The notes beneath the pieces were generated by a model, which was not told where the DNA came from, ran no database searches, and saw only the letters and a list, made by a program, of their open reading frames with translations. This document shows positions 29,785 through 39,666 of a stretch of DNA of 64,000 bases, in pieces; position 1 is the first letter of the stretch, and every line of letters begins with the position of its first letter. The translations under genes and the position numbers were made by a program. Source of the DNA: Corynebacterium rhinophilum (lineage in GTDB: Bacteria > Actinomycetota > Actinomycetes > Mycobacteriales > Mycobacteriaceae); contig NZ_JASPHQ010000003.1 in assembly GCF_030227225.1 (NCBI RefSeq), forward strand, positions 1 to 64,000, in the 5' to 3' direction.

Positions 29785-30828
29785 GTGTCTAAACGTGTGC
29801 TCCTAGCTGCTGCATTAACCGCAGTCCTCGCTGTCACTTCTCTTTCTGGCCTCCCGCAAGTTATCGCGCAGGAGACGGAACCGAACCAAGAATCTGCCAC
29901 TGAAAACGTTGATGAGCTGGTGGATCGTGTTGGTGAAGTCGCCCGCAAGGTCTCGGCCAAGAATGAGGAAGTCAAAGAGCTAGAAGATAGACTCGCGGCC
30001 AAGGAGGAAGAGGTCGCTCAAGCGGAGCAAGACTCCGCAGAGGCCCAAAAACGCGTACATGACGCGCAGGGCGATGTCTCTACGCAGCAAGGCCGCGTGG
30101 ACGATTTGGCACAGTCCCGCTACCGTGGAGACTCCCGTTCCGCCGTTTCGGGCGCTCTGGCTGCAGAAGACCCAGCAGACGCCGTAGAACGCATGGGATA
30201 CTTGGGTGCGCTTTCCCGCAAGGCGCAACGCACCCTCGATGCAAAGGCAGATGCCGCCTCAATGGCTGAAGCGGTTCAGCAAGAAGCCGCTGACGCTGCT
30301 AAAAAGGTGCGCGAGGAAAAGAAGGACCTCGAAAAGCAGCGCGATGAGCTGGTGAAGCAAAAGGATGCGTTGGAAGAGCAGCAGGCGGACATCGAAGCTC
30401 AGGTGGATGCGCTGAGCGATGAACAGCGCGAAGCTTGGGAAGGGCAATTCGGCGGCACGGATAAGCTGGATTTCGACCTGGGAGAGATCGCTGATGGCGC
30501 TAGCTCTGCGGCTCTGTCCAAGCTGGGTTCGCCCTATGGCTGGGGTTCTGCCGGCCCGAACCAGTTCGACTGCTCTGGTCTGATGTACTGGGCATACCAG
30601 CAAATTGGGAAGACCATTCCGCGTACCTCGCAAGCACAAATTGCAGGTGGCACCTCCGTGCCGGTTGATCAGCTGCAGCCTGGCGATATCGTGGGCTACT
30701 ACCCAGGAGTTACCCACGTCGGAATGTACATTGGCAACGGCCAGGTAGTACACGCCTCGACCTATGGCGTGCCGGTTCAGGTCGTGCCGCTCAACTCGAT
30801 GCCTATTTCGGGGACTGCACGATTCTAA
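29785..30828 (+). CDS. Secreted NlpC/P60 endopeptidase with coiled-coil domain (RipA-like)
   Basis: 347 aa. Signal peptide (about 1-28, cleavage after VIAQ), a long N-terminal coiled coil (about 40-215, Glu/Lys/Ala rich, in two helical blocks) that in RipA-type proteins holds the enzyme autoinhibited until recruited at the septum, and a C-terminal NlpC/P60 domain with C263 (FDCSG), H311 (THVGMY) and H323. GTG start at 29785. The stop is directly followed by the pimB GTG, so the two are translationally linked. Confidence 0.92.
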   Translation: MSKRVLLAAALTAVLAVTSLSGLPQVIAQETEPNQESATENVDELVDRVGEVARKVSAKNEEVKELEDRLAAKEEEVAQAEQDSAEAQKRVHDAQGDVSTQQGRVDDLAQSRYRGDSRSAVSGALAAEDPADAVERMGYLGALSRKAQRTLDAKADAASMAEAVQQEAADAAKKVREEKKDLEKQRDELVKQKDALEEQQADIEAQVDALSDEQREAWEGQFGGTDKLDFDLGEIADGASSAALSKLGSPYGWGSAGPNQFDCSGLMYWAYQQIGKTIPRTSQAQIAGGTSVPVDQLQPGDIVGYYPGVTHVGMYIGNGQVVHASTYGVPVQVVPLNSMPISGTARF

Positions 30829-31932
30829 GTGGCCCGCATACTGCTGGTAACGAATGACTTTCCTCCCAAAGTCGGAGGAATCCAGTCCTACCTGCGGGAC
30901 TACCTTGAAGCGCTTGACCCAGACGATGTCGTAGTATTCGCTTCAACCCAAGAGCCACCTGAGGACTATGACGCCTCGGTTGCCTACAAAGTCATTCGGT
31001 GGCCACATCGCGTGATGCTGCCCACCCTCGCAACCACGCGCCGCATGCAGGAGATCATCCGGCAGGAAGGCATTGACGTCGTGTGGTTTGGTGCGGCAGC
31101 ACCGTTGGCGCTGATGGGCAAGGCTGCGCGGCAGGCAGGGGCACGCCGCGTGGTGGCAACGACGCATGGCCACGAGGTGGGCTGGTCTATGGTTCCACTG
31201 GCCCGGCAATGCCTGCGGTTGATTGGCAATAACGCCGACGTCATTACATATATCTCGGATTACACTCTGCGGCGCCTGCGCGGGCCTTTTGGCCCGCACC
31301 CAGAGTGGGCTCACCTGCCCTCTGGAGTCAGCCTAGATTCGCTTTCTCCCGCAACCCCTGCCCAGCGCGCGGCCGCGAAGGCGGAGTTCGGAGTGACCGG
31401 ACCTACCATCGTCTGTATTTCCCGTTTAGTCCCGCGCAAGGGGCAAGACCAATTATTGCGGGCGATGCCGCAGGTCATAGAAGAATTCCCGGATGCTCAG
31501 TTGATGCTGATTGGGCGCGGGCGTTATCACGATGCGTTGCGAGAATTGGCGGAGCTTTATTGCCCCGATGCGGTGATTCAGCCGGCTCCCAGCATCGAAA
31601 CTGCACTTCATGCCGCGGATATTTTTGCCATGCCGGCGCGCACTCGCGGCGGAGGCTTGGACGTAGAAGGCTTGGGCATTGTTTACCTAGAGGCACAGGC
31701 CTGCGGGGTCCCGGTCGTCGCTGGTGATTCTGGGGGAGCGCCGGAGACTATTTCGGAGGAGACGGGGATCGTCGTCAAGGGCACATCTGTTGATGAGCTT
31801 GTGGCTGCCTTGAAGGCGCTCTTGCGCTCGCCGGAAATGCGTACTCGTATGGGGCAGGCGGGACGCAGGCACGTCGAAAAGCACTGGAGCTGGGAGATTA
31901 TGGGGCAGCGGCTGAGAAAGCTTATGGCTTGA
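30829..31932 (+). CDS. pimB: Phosphatidylinositol monomannoside mannosyltransferase
   Basis: GT-B, GT4-family enzyme that adds the second mannose to phosphatidylinositol mannoside at the cytoplasmic face, an early step to PIM2 and lipomannan. 367 aa. N-terminal FPPKVGGIQSYLRDY, central VCISRLVPRKGQDQLL, and the donor-site EX7E region GGGLDVEGLGIVYLEAQACG. Long segments are the same as I recall for the C. glutamicum PimB enzyme. The GTG start abuts the TAA of the upstream hydrolase gene (zero spacing), so it relies on coupling. Confidence 0.93.
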   Translation: MARILLVTNDFPPKVGGIQSYLRDYLEALDPDDVVVFASTQEPPEDYDASVAYKVIRWPHRVMLPTLATTRRMQEIIRQEGIDVVWFGAAAPLALMGKAARQAGARRVVATTHGHEVGWSMVPLARQCLRLIGNNADVITYISDYTLRRLRGPFGPHPEWAHLPSGVSLDSLSPATPAQRAAAKAEFGVTGPTIVCISRLVPRKGQDQLLRAMPQVIEEFPDAQLMLIGRGRYHDALRELAELYCPDAVIQPAPSIETALHAADIFAMPARTRGGGLDVEGLGIVYLEAQACGVPVVAGDSGGAPETISEETGIVVKGTSVDELVAALKALLRSPEMRTRMGQAGRRHVEKHWSWEIMGQRLRKLMA

Positions 31933-31955
31933 TGTGACCCTGGCCCGGTTGTCGG

Positions 31956-31963
31956 TATATTCT
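31956..31963 (+). promoter_or_regulatory. -10 region for leaderless glk
   Basis: TATATTCT contains TATATT and TATTCT; TATTCT ends 7 nt before the glk ATG. No Shine-Dalgarno is present. Confidence 0.45.
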
Positions 31964-31970
31964 GATATCC

Positions 31971-32906
31971 ATGCTTGAAAACAACTCCGCCGATCTTACT
32001 ATCGGCTTCGATGTCGGTGGCACCAATGTGCGCGGTGGAGTAATTACTCGAGACGGGGACATCCTCGCGAGTCGCACCATGCCAACCTCGGGCGACCCGC
32101 GCCAACTTGATGATGACCTGGTAGCAATCGTCGAGGAGCTGCGCGCAGACTATCCCGTGGGTGCGGTGGGCCTTGCTGTTGCGGGATTTTTGGATCCAGA
32201 GTGTGAGACCGTCCGCTTCGCCCCGCATCTTCCGTGGCGGAATGCGCCCGTCCGGAAAAACCTTGCGGAGCGCTTGGGGCTGCATGTCCGGTTGGAGCAT
32301 GATGCCAACTCCGCCGCTTGGGGAGAATGGCGCTTTGGCGCGGGGCGCGGCGCGAAGGATTGGGTATTTTTTGCGGTCGGCACCGGCATTGGCGCTACCT
32401 TGATGACCCACGACACCATCTACCGCGGCGCGTTTGGAACTGCTCCGGAATTTGGTCATATCGTTGTGGTTCCCAATGGCAGGCAGTGCTCGTGTGGCAA
32501 ACGGGGCTGCTTGGAGCGCTATGCCTCTGGCACGGCCCTGCCGGATACCGCGCGCGAACTGCGCCCAAACTATGATGAGACCTCCTTGCCGCCGTATCCC
32601 ACCGGTGAGCAGGTTGCACGCGCGGCACGTGGGGGAGACCCACTTGGTGTTGCGGTAATGGAGAACTTTGGGCAGTGGTTGGGCCAAGGCCTATCCATCG
32701 TGGCTGATGTGCTTGATCCGGAGCTCATTGTCATTGGCGGCGGCGTGTCCCAAGATGCGGATATGTACTTAGAGGAAGCCACCGCTGCCATGGGCCGGGA
32801 TATAGTCGGCGCTGGGCATCGCCCCCTTGCTCGCGTTGCAACCGCGGAATTGGGCTCGGCAGCAGGTATGATTGGCGTAGCTGACCTGGCCCGCCGCGGC
32901 CACTAG
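31971..32906 (+). CDS. glk: ROK-family glucokinase
   Basis: Phosphorylates glucose (ATP- or polyphosphate-dependent in related actinobacteria). 311 aa. Phosphate-binding DVGGTN (14-19), catalytic aspartate D111 in EHDAN, and the ROK zinc site CSCGKRGCLE (C173, C175, C180). No helix-turn-helix domain, so it is an enzyme rather than a ROK repressor. It lacks a Shine-Dalgarno and follows a -10, so is probably leaderless. Confidence 0.92.
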   Translation: MLENNSADLTIGFDVGGTNVRGGVITRDGDILASRTMPTSGDPRQLDDDLVAIVEELRADYPVGAVGLAVAGFLDPECETVRFAPHLPWRNAPVRKNLAERLGLHVRLEHDANSAAWGEWRFGAGRGAKDWVFFAVGTGIGATLMTHDTIYRGAFGTAPEFGHIVVVPNGRQCSCGKRGCLERYASGTALPDTARELRPNYDETSLPPYPTGEQVARAARGGDPLGVAVMENFGQWLGQGLSIVADVLDPELIVIGGGVSQDADMYLEEATAAMGRDIVGAGHRPLARVATAELGSAAGMIGVADLARRGH

Positions 32907-32929
32907 AATGAGCGAAGGACGAGCTGGAG

Positions 32930-33670
32930 ATGAAAAACAAATGGTACTGGGCGTTTAAGCACATCTTTTTCGGGCCCGCCCTGCGTGTATGGAACCGCCC
33001 TTGGTCAGAAGGGATGGAAAAAATCCCTGCTGAGGGGCCCGCGATTTTGGTGTCCAACCACCAAGCGGTGATGGATTCCTTCTTCTTCCCCCTGCTGTGC
33101 CCGCGCCAAATTACTTTTTTGGCCAAGGCGGAGTATTTCACCACCCCCGGCCTCGTGGGCGGCATGCAGAAGTGGTTCTTTAGCTCCGTCGGGCAAGTTC
33201 CCATTGAGCGGGATCATGAATCAGCGGGGGAGGCCATGCTCGAGACCGCACGGAAGATTTTGGGGCGCGGTGATCTCTTTGGTATCTACCCAGAGGGAAC
33301 GCGGTCTCCAGATGGGCGTGTATACAAGGGGCGTACCGGGATGGGGCGCATTGCCATGGAGACCAATCAGCCGGTCTACCCCGTCGTTATGATCAATTCT
33401 CGCAAGGCTAACCCAATCGGCTCGTGGATTGTCCGTCCCGCCAAGGTGGGGATGCGCGTGGGAGATCCCATTTACCCGCACGATTGGGCGCGCGAGCACG
33501 GCATGGATCCGCAGCAGCACGAGACCATTCGAGCGTTCACGGACATGGTCATGGGGACACTAGCCGAGCTCTCCGGCAATCCCTATGTGGATGTCTATGC
33601 GGCTGATGTAAAGGAATCATTAAAGGCCGGCCACGGATACCCCGCCGGTGCGGAGATTAAAGGGAGGTAA
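32930..33670 (+). CDS. plsC: 1-acyl-sn-glycerol-3-phosphate acyltransferase
   Basis: Makes phosphatidic acid from lysophosphatidate at the membrane. 246 aa with the HX4D catalytic motif in SNHQAVMDS (H44, D49) and the glycerolipid-binding YPEGTRSPDG (E122-S126). ATG start with GAAGGA ten bases upstream, 23 bp after glk. Its TAA is followed within 6 bp by the acyltransferase-3 gene, whose ribosome-binding site lies in the last plsC codons. Confidence 0.92.
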   Translation: MKNKWYWAFKHIFFGPALRVWNRPWSEGMEKIPAEGPAILVSNHQAVMDSFFFPLLCPRQITFLAKAEYFTTPGLVGGMQKWFFSSVGQVPIERDHESAGEAMLETARKILGRGDLFGIYPEGTRSPDGRVYKGRTGMGRIAMETNQPVYPVVMINSRKANPIGSWIVRPAKVGMRVGDPIYPHDWAREHGMDPQQHETIRAFTDMVMGTLAELSGNPYVDVYAADVKESLKAGHGYPAGAEIKGR

Positions 33671-33675
33671 TTACA

Positions 33676-34827
33676 ATTCCTCAGGCCCGCTTAGCGTGGC
33701 CGGATACCGCAAAAGGAATTTCTATCATCGGCGTGGTGCTCCTACACATCACGCTGAAGGTGCCAGGAGCCGAACAAACGTGGCTAGCAACTCTCAATAC
33801 CTTTCTCGACCCCCTGCGCCTTCCCCTGTTCTTTCTGGTCTCCGGCTACTTCTCTTATAAAGTCTTTCGTTACAGTTTCGCGGAGTTATTTACCCGCCGG
33901 CTCTGGTTTTTCCTCATCCCATATTTGGTGTGGATGTCCGTAGAGCATATGACCAAACAGCTGGAATACCAGTGGGTTTTCGGTGACTCCTCCATGGGTA
34001 TGGCCGAGATGCTGCAAAATCTTTTCCTTGGCCATACGATGGCGTGGTTTATCCACGCGCTCATTTTGTTCAATTTATTTTTGTGGTGTGTGCGTGCTTT
34101 ACCGGCGTGGGCAGGAATCGGCCTGAGCTTTACTCCCGTGCTTTTTATTGCGTGGCAGGAACAGTTTCAGTTTATTGGCAAGGCCATTATGTTCCTTCCC
34201 ATCTTCGTAGGCGCCGCCTTTCTTCGCGAGCCAATCACGCGTTTTGCTGCTGCGGCAGAAGAGATATTCCGCGGCTCGTGGAGCATGCGCAGTGCTGGAG
34301 CGTATGCCTCAGCCATCGGCGCTTATTGTGCAGGCCTGGCCCTGCGCCACGTGTGGGATGGCAACGATGCTGATGTTGCTTTTAACTGGCCCCTGCTGGG
34401 CGCGGACTTTTTAGGTTGGGGAGATGTCAACTTATTAGTGCGCCTCGTGGAACAGGCACTGGAGGTGCCGGCGGGCATTATCGGCGCCGTGCTCATTAGC
34501 CACATTCCGTGGATTGCAGAAGGCGTGAAGTTCGTCGGACGGCACACGCTACCGATTTATTTGTCGCACCCTATTGGCTTGACGGTGGGCTACGGGTACT
34601 ACATGGCGCATCACGATTATGTCGTGTCTTTGGCGGGGACGTGGCCGCTGGAAAACACGTGGTTTTGGATCGCTATGTGCTTTATCTTTACGGCTATTTC
34701 TTCGCTTGCACTGTGGGCGCTGGGGAAGGTCCCTATCCTTGGCTGGACACTGGTTCCGCCGCGGATCGGTAGGCGCCGCCCCGCCGTAGAGCCAATGGTA
34801 GCGAACAAGCAACCAACAACACGGTAA
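33676..34827 (+). CDS. Acyltransferase-3 family membrane protein, apparent ATT start
   Basis: About 383 aa with roughly ten membrane helices. The conserved family N-terminus WPDTAKGISIIGVVLLHI (histidine in helix 1) is encoded at about 33697-33750, upstream of the first in-frame ATG, GTG or TTG (GTG 33733). The only plausible initiator is ATT 33676, placed eight bases after GGGAGG at the end of plsC; ATT 33670 is a second option. Acyltransferase-3 proteins move acyl groups onto extracytoplasmic sugars; the target here is unknown, but pimB and mannosyltransferase neighbours make a lipoglycan plausible. The 3' end overlaps the convergent GT87 gene by 95 bp. Confidence 0.8.
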   Translation: MPQARLAWPDTAKGISIIGVVLLHITLKVPGAEQTWLATLNTFLDPLRLPLFFLVSGYFSYKVFRYSFAELFTRRLWFFLIPYLVWMSVEHMTKQLEYQWVFGDSSMGMAEMLQNLFLGHTMAWFIHALILFNLFLWCVRALPAWAGIGLSFTPVLFIAWQEQFQFIGKAIMFLPIFVGAAFLREPITRFAAAAEEIFRGSWSMRSAGAYASAIGAYCAGLALRHVWDGNDADVAFNWPLLGADFLGWGDVNLLVRLVEQALEVPAGIIGAVLISHIPWIAEGVKFVGRHTLPIYLSHPIGLTVGYGYYMAHHDYVVSLAGTWPLENTWFWIAMCFIFTAISSLALWALGKVPILGWTLVPPRIGRRRPAVEPMVANKQPTTR

Positions 34828-35920
34828 TGATGACGTAGTCATTGCCAACGATGTGCTGCCACCACGTCCAGTCCAGTTCTTGGTCTTCGGTATGCGGAAC
34901 TTTCCAGTGGCCGCGGGCAAATAGCGCCAGCCAAGTGAGTGCCGCTAGGATCCAGCGGCGGCTGGCAACCAAGTAGACGCCCGCTAATACCAGCCAGGTG
35001 AAGTGGTGTGACCACGATACGGGGGAGCACAGCAGCGACACAGACGCCGCCAGCAGCATGAGCACGACCTGATTGCCGTGGGAAAGGCGCTCCATGGCAA
35101 ACCACACAATTGCAATGACGACGATAACGCCAATGAGCCACAGAGTTTCAGCGTTATCGGGGCTAAGGCGGGTAAACAAGCCGCGCAAGGACTGGTTGGC
35201 GCTATAGGCTAGGCCGCCGATGCGTTCGGAATCCCGCAAGGTGGAGGTCCAATACTCAATCGAGCTATGCGGATTGGCGGCGAAGGCTATGAGGCCAGCG
35301 GCTACGAAGGATCCCAGGGTGGTAAAGAAGGCCTTCCATTCGCGGCGGACGAAGAAGACGGCCAAAAAGACGGCGGGAGTGAGCTTGATAGCAATGGCGA
35401 TGCCGGTCAGGATGCCACGGGCCTTTTTCACCCACAGCAAATCAATGACCACTAGTGCGGTCAGCAGGATATTGATCTGACCAAAACTAAAGGTCTGCGT
35501 AATCGGCTCGGCCAGCATGGCGGCAAAAAGCCCCCAAGCCGCCCATTCCTGGCAGTTGAGGGAGCGCAATACCAGCGCAATGCATACCCACAATGCGAGT
35601 ACGGAGAGGACCGTGACTACCACGGCGGCAGCGGTGAGGGGGACCCACTGCAGCGGGGCGAAGAGCAGGGCCGCAAACGGTGGGTAGGTAAAAGGCAGGG
35701 AAAAGTTGCGGTCAGTGCCTACGAAATAGTCACGATCATAAAGATCGCTGCCGAAGCCGGCCCCGCCTTCGCGGTAAACATCGAGGTCAATGTGGTAAAA
35801 GGCACGAAGCTCGCCCGAGAATAACGCAGGAATATCGATAATCCACCACAGCGCCGCGAGCGCAGACAGGATTAGGGGGAGGGCGGTGGTCCACAGGGCT
35901 TTATTATCGGTTCTGCTCAC
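34733..35920 (-). CDS. GT87-family polyprenyl-phosphomannose-dependent mannosyltransferase (MptC/MptD-like)
   Basis: 395 aa, GT-C fold, about ten membrane helices. The first loop has the acidic DLDVYREGG motif and FTYPPFAALLFAPL, typical of the GT87 alpha-mannosyl/arabinofuranosyl transferases that add alpha-1,2-mannose to lipomannan in corynebacteria. Start GTG 35920 is chosen because TAAAAT ends exactly 7 nt before it and no ribosome-binding site exists; an ATG at 35956 would lie upstream of that -10. Shares a divergent promoter region with the RNase AS gene. The exact linkage made cannot be told from sequence. Confidence 0.8.
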   Translation of the reverse strand: MSRTDNKALWTTALPLILSALAALWWIIDIPALFSGELRAFYHIDLDVYREGGAGFGSDLYDRDYFVGTDRNFSLPFTYPPFAALLFAPLQWVPLTAAAVVVTVLSVLALWVCIALVLRSLNCQEWAAWGLFAAMLAEPITQTFSFGQINILLTALVVIDLLWVKKARGILTGIAIAIKLTPAVFLAVFFVRREWKAFFTTLGSFVAAGLIAFAANPHSSIEYWTSTLRDSERIGGLAYSANQSLRGLFTRLSPDNAETLWLIGVIVVIAIVWFAMERLSHGNQVVLMLLAASVSLLCSPVSWSHHFTWLVLAGVYLVASRRWILAALTWLALFARGHWKVPHTEDQELDWTWWQHIVGNDYVIITVLLVACSLPLALRRGGAYRSAAEPVSSQG

Positions 35921-35927
35921 CCGCAAA

Positions 35928-35933
35928 ATTTTA
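35928..35933 (-). promoter_or_regulatory. -10 element for leaderless GT87 gene
   Basis: TAAAAT on the minus strand with 7 nt to the GTG start. Confidence 0.5.
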
Positions 35934-35981
35934 CAGTGGCGCGATCGTGGGGCCAATTTCCCGCGCCCATCGCCGCAGCGC

Positions 35982-35987
35982 TAGGCT
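35982..35987 (+). promoter_or_regulatory. -10 element for leaderless RNase AS gene
   Basis: TAGGCT, 8 nt before GTG 35996; no Shine-Dalgarno. Confidence 0.45.
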
Positions 35988-35995
35988 TGGGAAAC

Positions 35996-37938
<1,943 letters not shown>

Positions 37939-37944
37939 CTCCCA

Positions 37945-39252
37945 CTAGACCCAGAGGGAAGGAGTTCCTTCGTAATAGGAGGAACCAAACCACCACCCGC
38001 TGATAGCGACCGCACCGGTTGCCACCACCACTGCGAGGAGAAAGACCAGCAGTGACGCAGGATGGCGATTGGTTAGCGGCCGCTCAGCGGGTTCTTCTTC
38101 TGCCACCTGCGCGGGGGCTTGTACAGGAGAATGCGCTTCCCCCACGCCCGCAGCGGGTGCTGCTGGAGCAGGCGGCAGTGGCGGCTCCGGGGGGACCGGT
38201 GCCTTGGGCACATCGAGGCGCGTTTCAAAGTCCGGCTGCTGCGGATCCGGCTCGGGAGGAATAACCTCGGTGGGCCCGCCGTCCAAGTGCTCGGTGGCGC
38301 CCTGCGGGATGGTCCGCGTGGGCTCAAATACATCCGTGGCGCCGATGCCGGAATAGTCAGTGGGTGTTTGTGCGGTGCGCGCGGCAGCGGCGTTGCGGGG
38401 GACCGGGATGGTTACCGTGGGCAGATCCAATTCCCGGCAAATGTCCTCGAGGGCATCTAAAAACTCCCCGGCATCGGCAAAGCGCTCGCGGGGATCGCGG
38501 GCAGTGGCGGTGGCCACGAGGGCATCGACAAGCTTGGGCACGTCCTCACCACGCGTGGATGGGGCGGGAACATCCGCATATAGGCGCGCGGTGGCGTGCG
38601 CGATCGGGGTATCCCCGGAGAAGGGCACGGTTCCAGTCAAGAGTTCAAATAGCACAATACCGGCGGAATACACGTCGGTGGCGGGGGTTATATCCTCACC
38701 GGTGACCTGTTCCGGCGCCAAATATGAAACGGTGCCGACGATCATATTCGAGGTCGCTTGCGCATTCCTCGCACGCACCAGGCCGAAATCGCCCAATTTC
38801 ACCCGGTGATGCGAGGTAATGAGCACGTTGTCGGGTTTAATATCGCGGTGGATAAGCCCTGTAGAGTGTACCTCGGTCAGGCCTTGGAGCACGCTGCGCA
38901 GGGTCGATAATGCGGCAGGGACGGTCAGCGGGCCGCCTTCGGCAAGCAGCTCGCGCAGGGTGCCGCCATCGATAAGCTCCATGATGAGGTAAATGGGCTC
39001 GCCATCGGCGGAAAAATCATGAATGGCCACGAGGTTGGGGTGTTGCAACCGCGCCATCGCGCGGGCCTCGCGGGAAAAGCGCTTGATAAAAACCGGGTCA
39101 TCGTCATAGCGCTCATCCATGATCTTTGCGGCCACTTGGCGGCCCAAGCGCATATCCACGCAGCGATAGACGGTAGACATACCGCCGCGGGCGATGGGGC
39201 GATCGATGCGGTAACGGTCTTCCAACACGTCACCAATTTCCAACCTAGTCAT
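37945..39252 (-). CDS. pknL: Serine/threonine protein kinase, PknL type, lacking PASTA domains
   Basis: 435 aa. Kinase domain at about 14-280: glycine loop ARGGMSTVYR, ATP lysine K43 (AAKIMDERY), HRDIKPDN (catalytic D137), DFG (155-157), activation loop with TSNMIVGT. A Pro/Ala/Glu-rich juxtamembrane region (about 285-395) and one membrane helix (about 402-420) follow. The protein then ends after only about 15 residues (GSSYYEGTPSLWV), where PASTA domains would normally begin, so the sensor part appears cut off. The Rv2175c-like gene, whose homologue is a PknL substrate in M. tuberculosis, is divergent and adjacent, supporting the PknL identity. ATG 39252. Confidence 0.88.
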   Translation of the reverse strand: MTRLEIGDVLEDRYRIDRPIARGGMSTVYRCVDMRLGRQVAAKIMDERYDDDPVFIKRFSREARAMARLQHPNLVAIHDFSADGEPIYLIMELIDGGTLRELLAEGGPLTVPAALSTLRSVLQGLTEVHSTGLIHRDIKPDNVLITSHHRVKLGDFGLVRARNAQATSNMIVGTVSYLAPEQVTGEDITPATDVYSAGIVLFELLTGTVPFSGDTPIAHATARLYADVPAPSTRGEDVPKLVDALVATATARDPRERFADAGEFLDALEDICRELDLPTVTIPVPRNAAAARTAQTPTDYSGIGATDVFEPTRTIPQGATEHLDGGPTEVIPPEPDPQQPDFETRLDVPKAPVPPEPPLPPAPAAPAAGVGEAHSPVQAPAQVAEEEPAERPLTNRHPASLLVFLLAVVVATGAVAISGWWFGSSYYEGTPSLWV

Positions 39253-39284
39253 ACTCCCAGTATGGCCGATCCACTAGGGCGCGT

Positions 39285-39290
39285 TAAAGT
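39285..39290 (+). promoter_or_regulatory. -10 element for leaderless Rv2175c-like gene
   Basis: TAAAGT, 7 nt before GTG 39298; no Shine-Dalgarno. Confidence 0.5.
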
Positions 39291-39297
39291 AGGTGGC

Positions 39298-39666
39298 GTG
39301 ACTAATGCAGAAAATTCCCTGAATTCCTTATTGGCCGGCGAAGAGCTGCTCAGCATGCAGCAGGTGGCAGACAAGCTAGGTCTTCCCATCACGCGCGCCT
39401 ATGACCTGCTCCAGGACCGCAAATTCATTGTCTGGGACTCGCCCGAAGGCAAGCGTGTGCCGCTGGCATTCTTCAATGACAAGGGGAGCATCGCCAAGCA
39501 TGTCACCGGCGTTATTACCGTGCTTACCGATGGCGGCTATGACGACGAGGAAATCCTGCGCCACCTATTTACCGCAGATGACTCCCTGCCTGGCCGGCCC
39601 ATTGACGCCTTGCACGGGCACCTGGCGCGCGAGGTTATTCGGCGGGCTCAGGCGTCTGCTTTTTAG
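39298..39666 (+). CDS. Rv2175c-like DNA-binding protein
   Basis: 122 aa. N-terminal helix-turn-helix/winged region (LLSMQQVADKLGLPITRAYDLLQDRKFIVW) and a C-terminal domain (GVITVLTDGGYDDEEILRHLFTADDSLPGRPIDALHG) match the actinobacterial Rv2175c family. In M. tuberculosis this protein binds DNA and is phosphorylated by PknL. GTG 39298 is set by its -10 seven bases upstream; an ATG at 39262 is less likely. Its 3' end overlaps mptA on the other strand by 32 bp. Confidence 0.85.
   Translation: MTNAENSLNSLLAGEELLSMQQVADKLGLPITRAYDLLQDRKFIVWDSPEGKRVPLAFFNDKGSIAKHVTGVITVLTDGGYDDEEILRHLFTADDSLPGRPIDALHGHLAREVIRRAQASAF

Noticed and set aside
29034..30828. The two NlpC/P60 genes as one gene split by a frameshift
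   Set aside because: Each has its own signal peptide, full catalytic domain and stop, with a terminator between them.
31683..32687. A 334-codon minus-strand frame opposite pimB and glk
   Set aside because: No coherent protein features; both sense genes are well supported.
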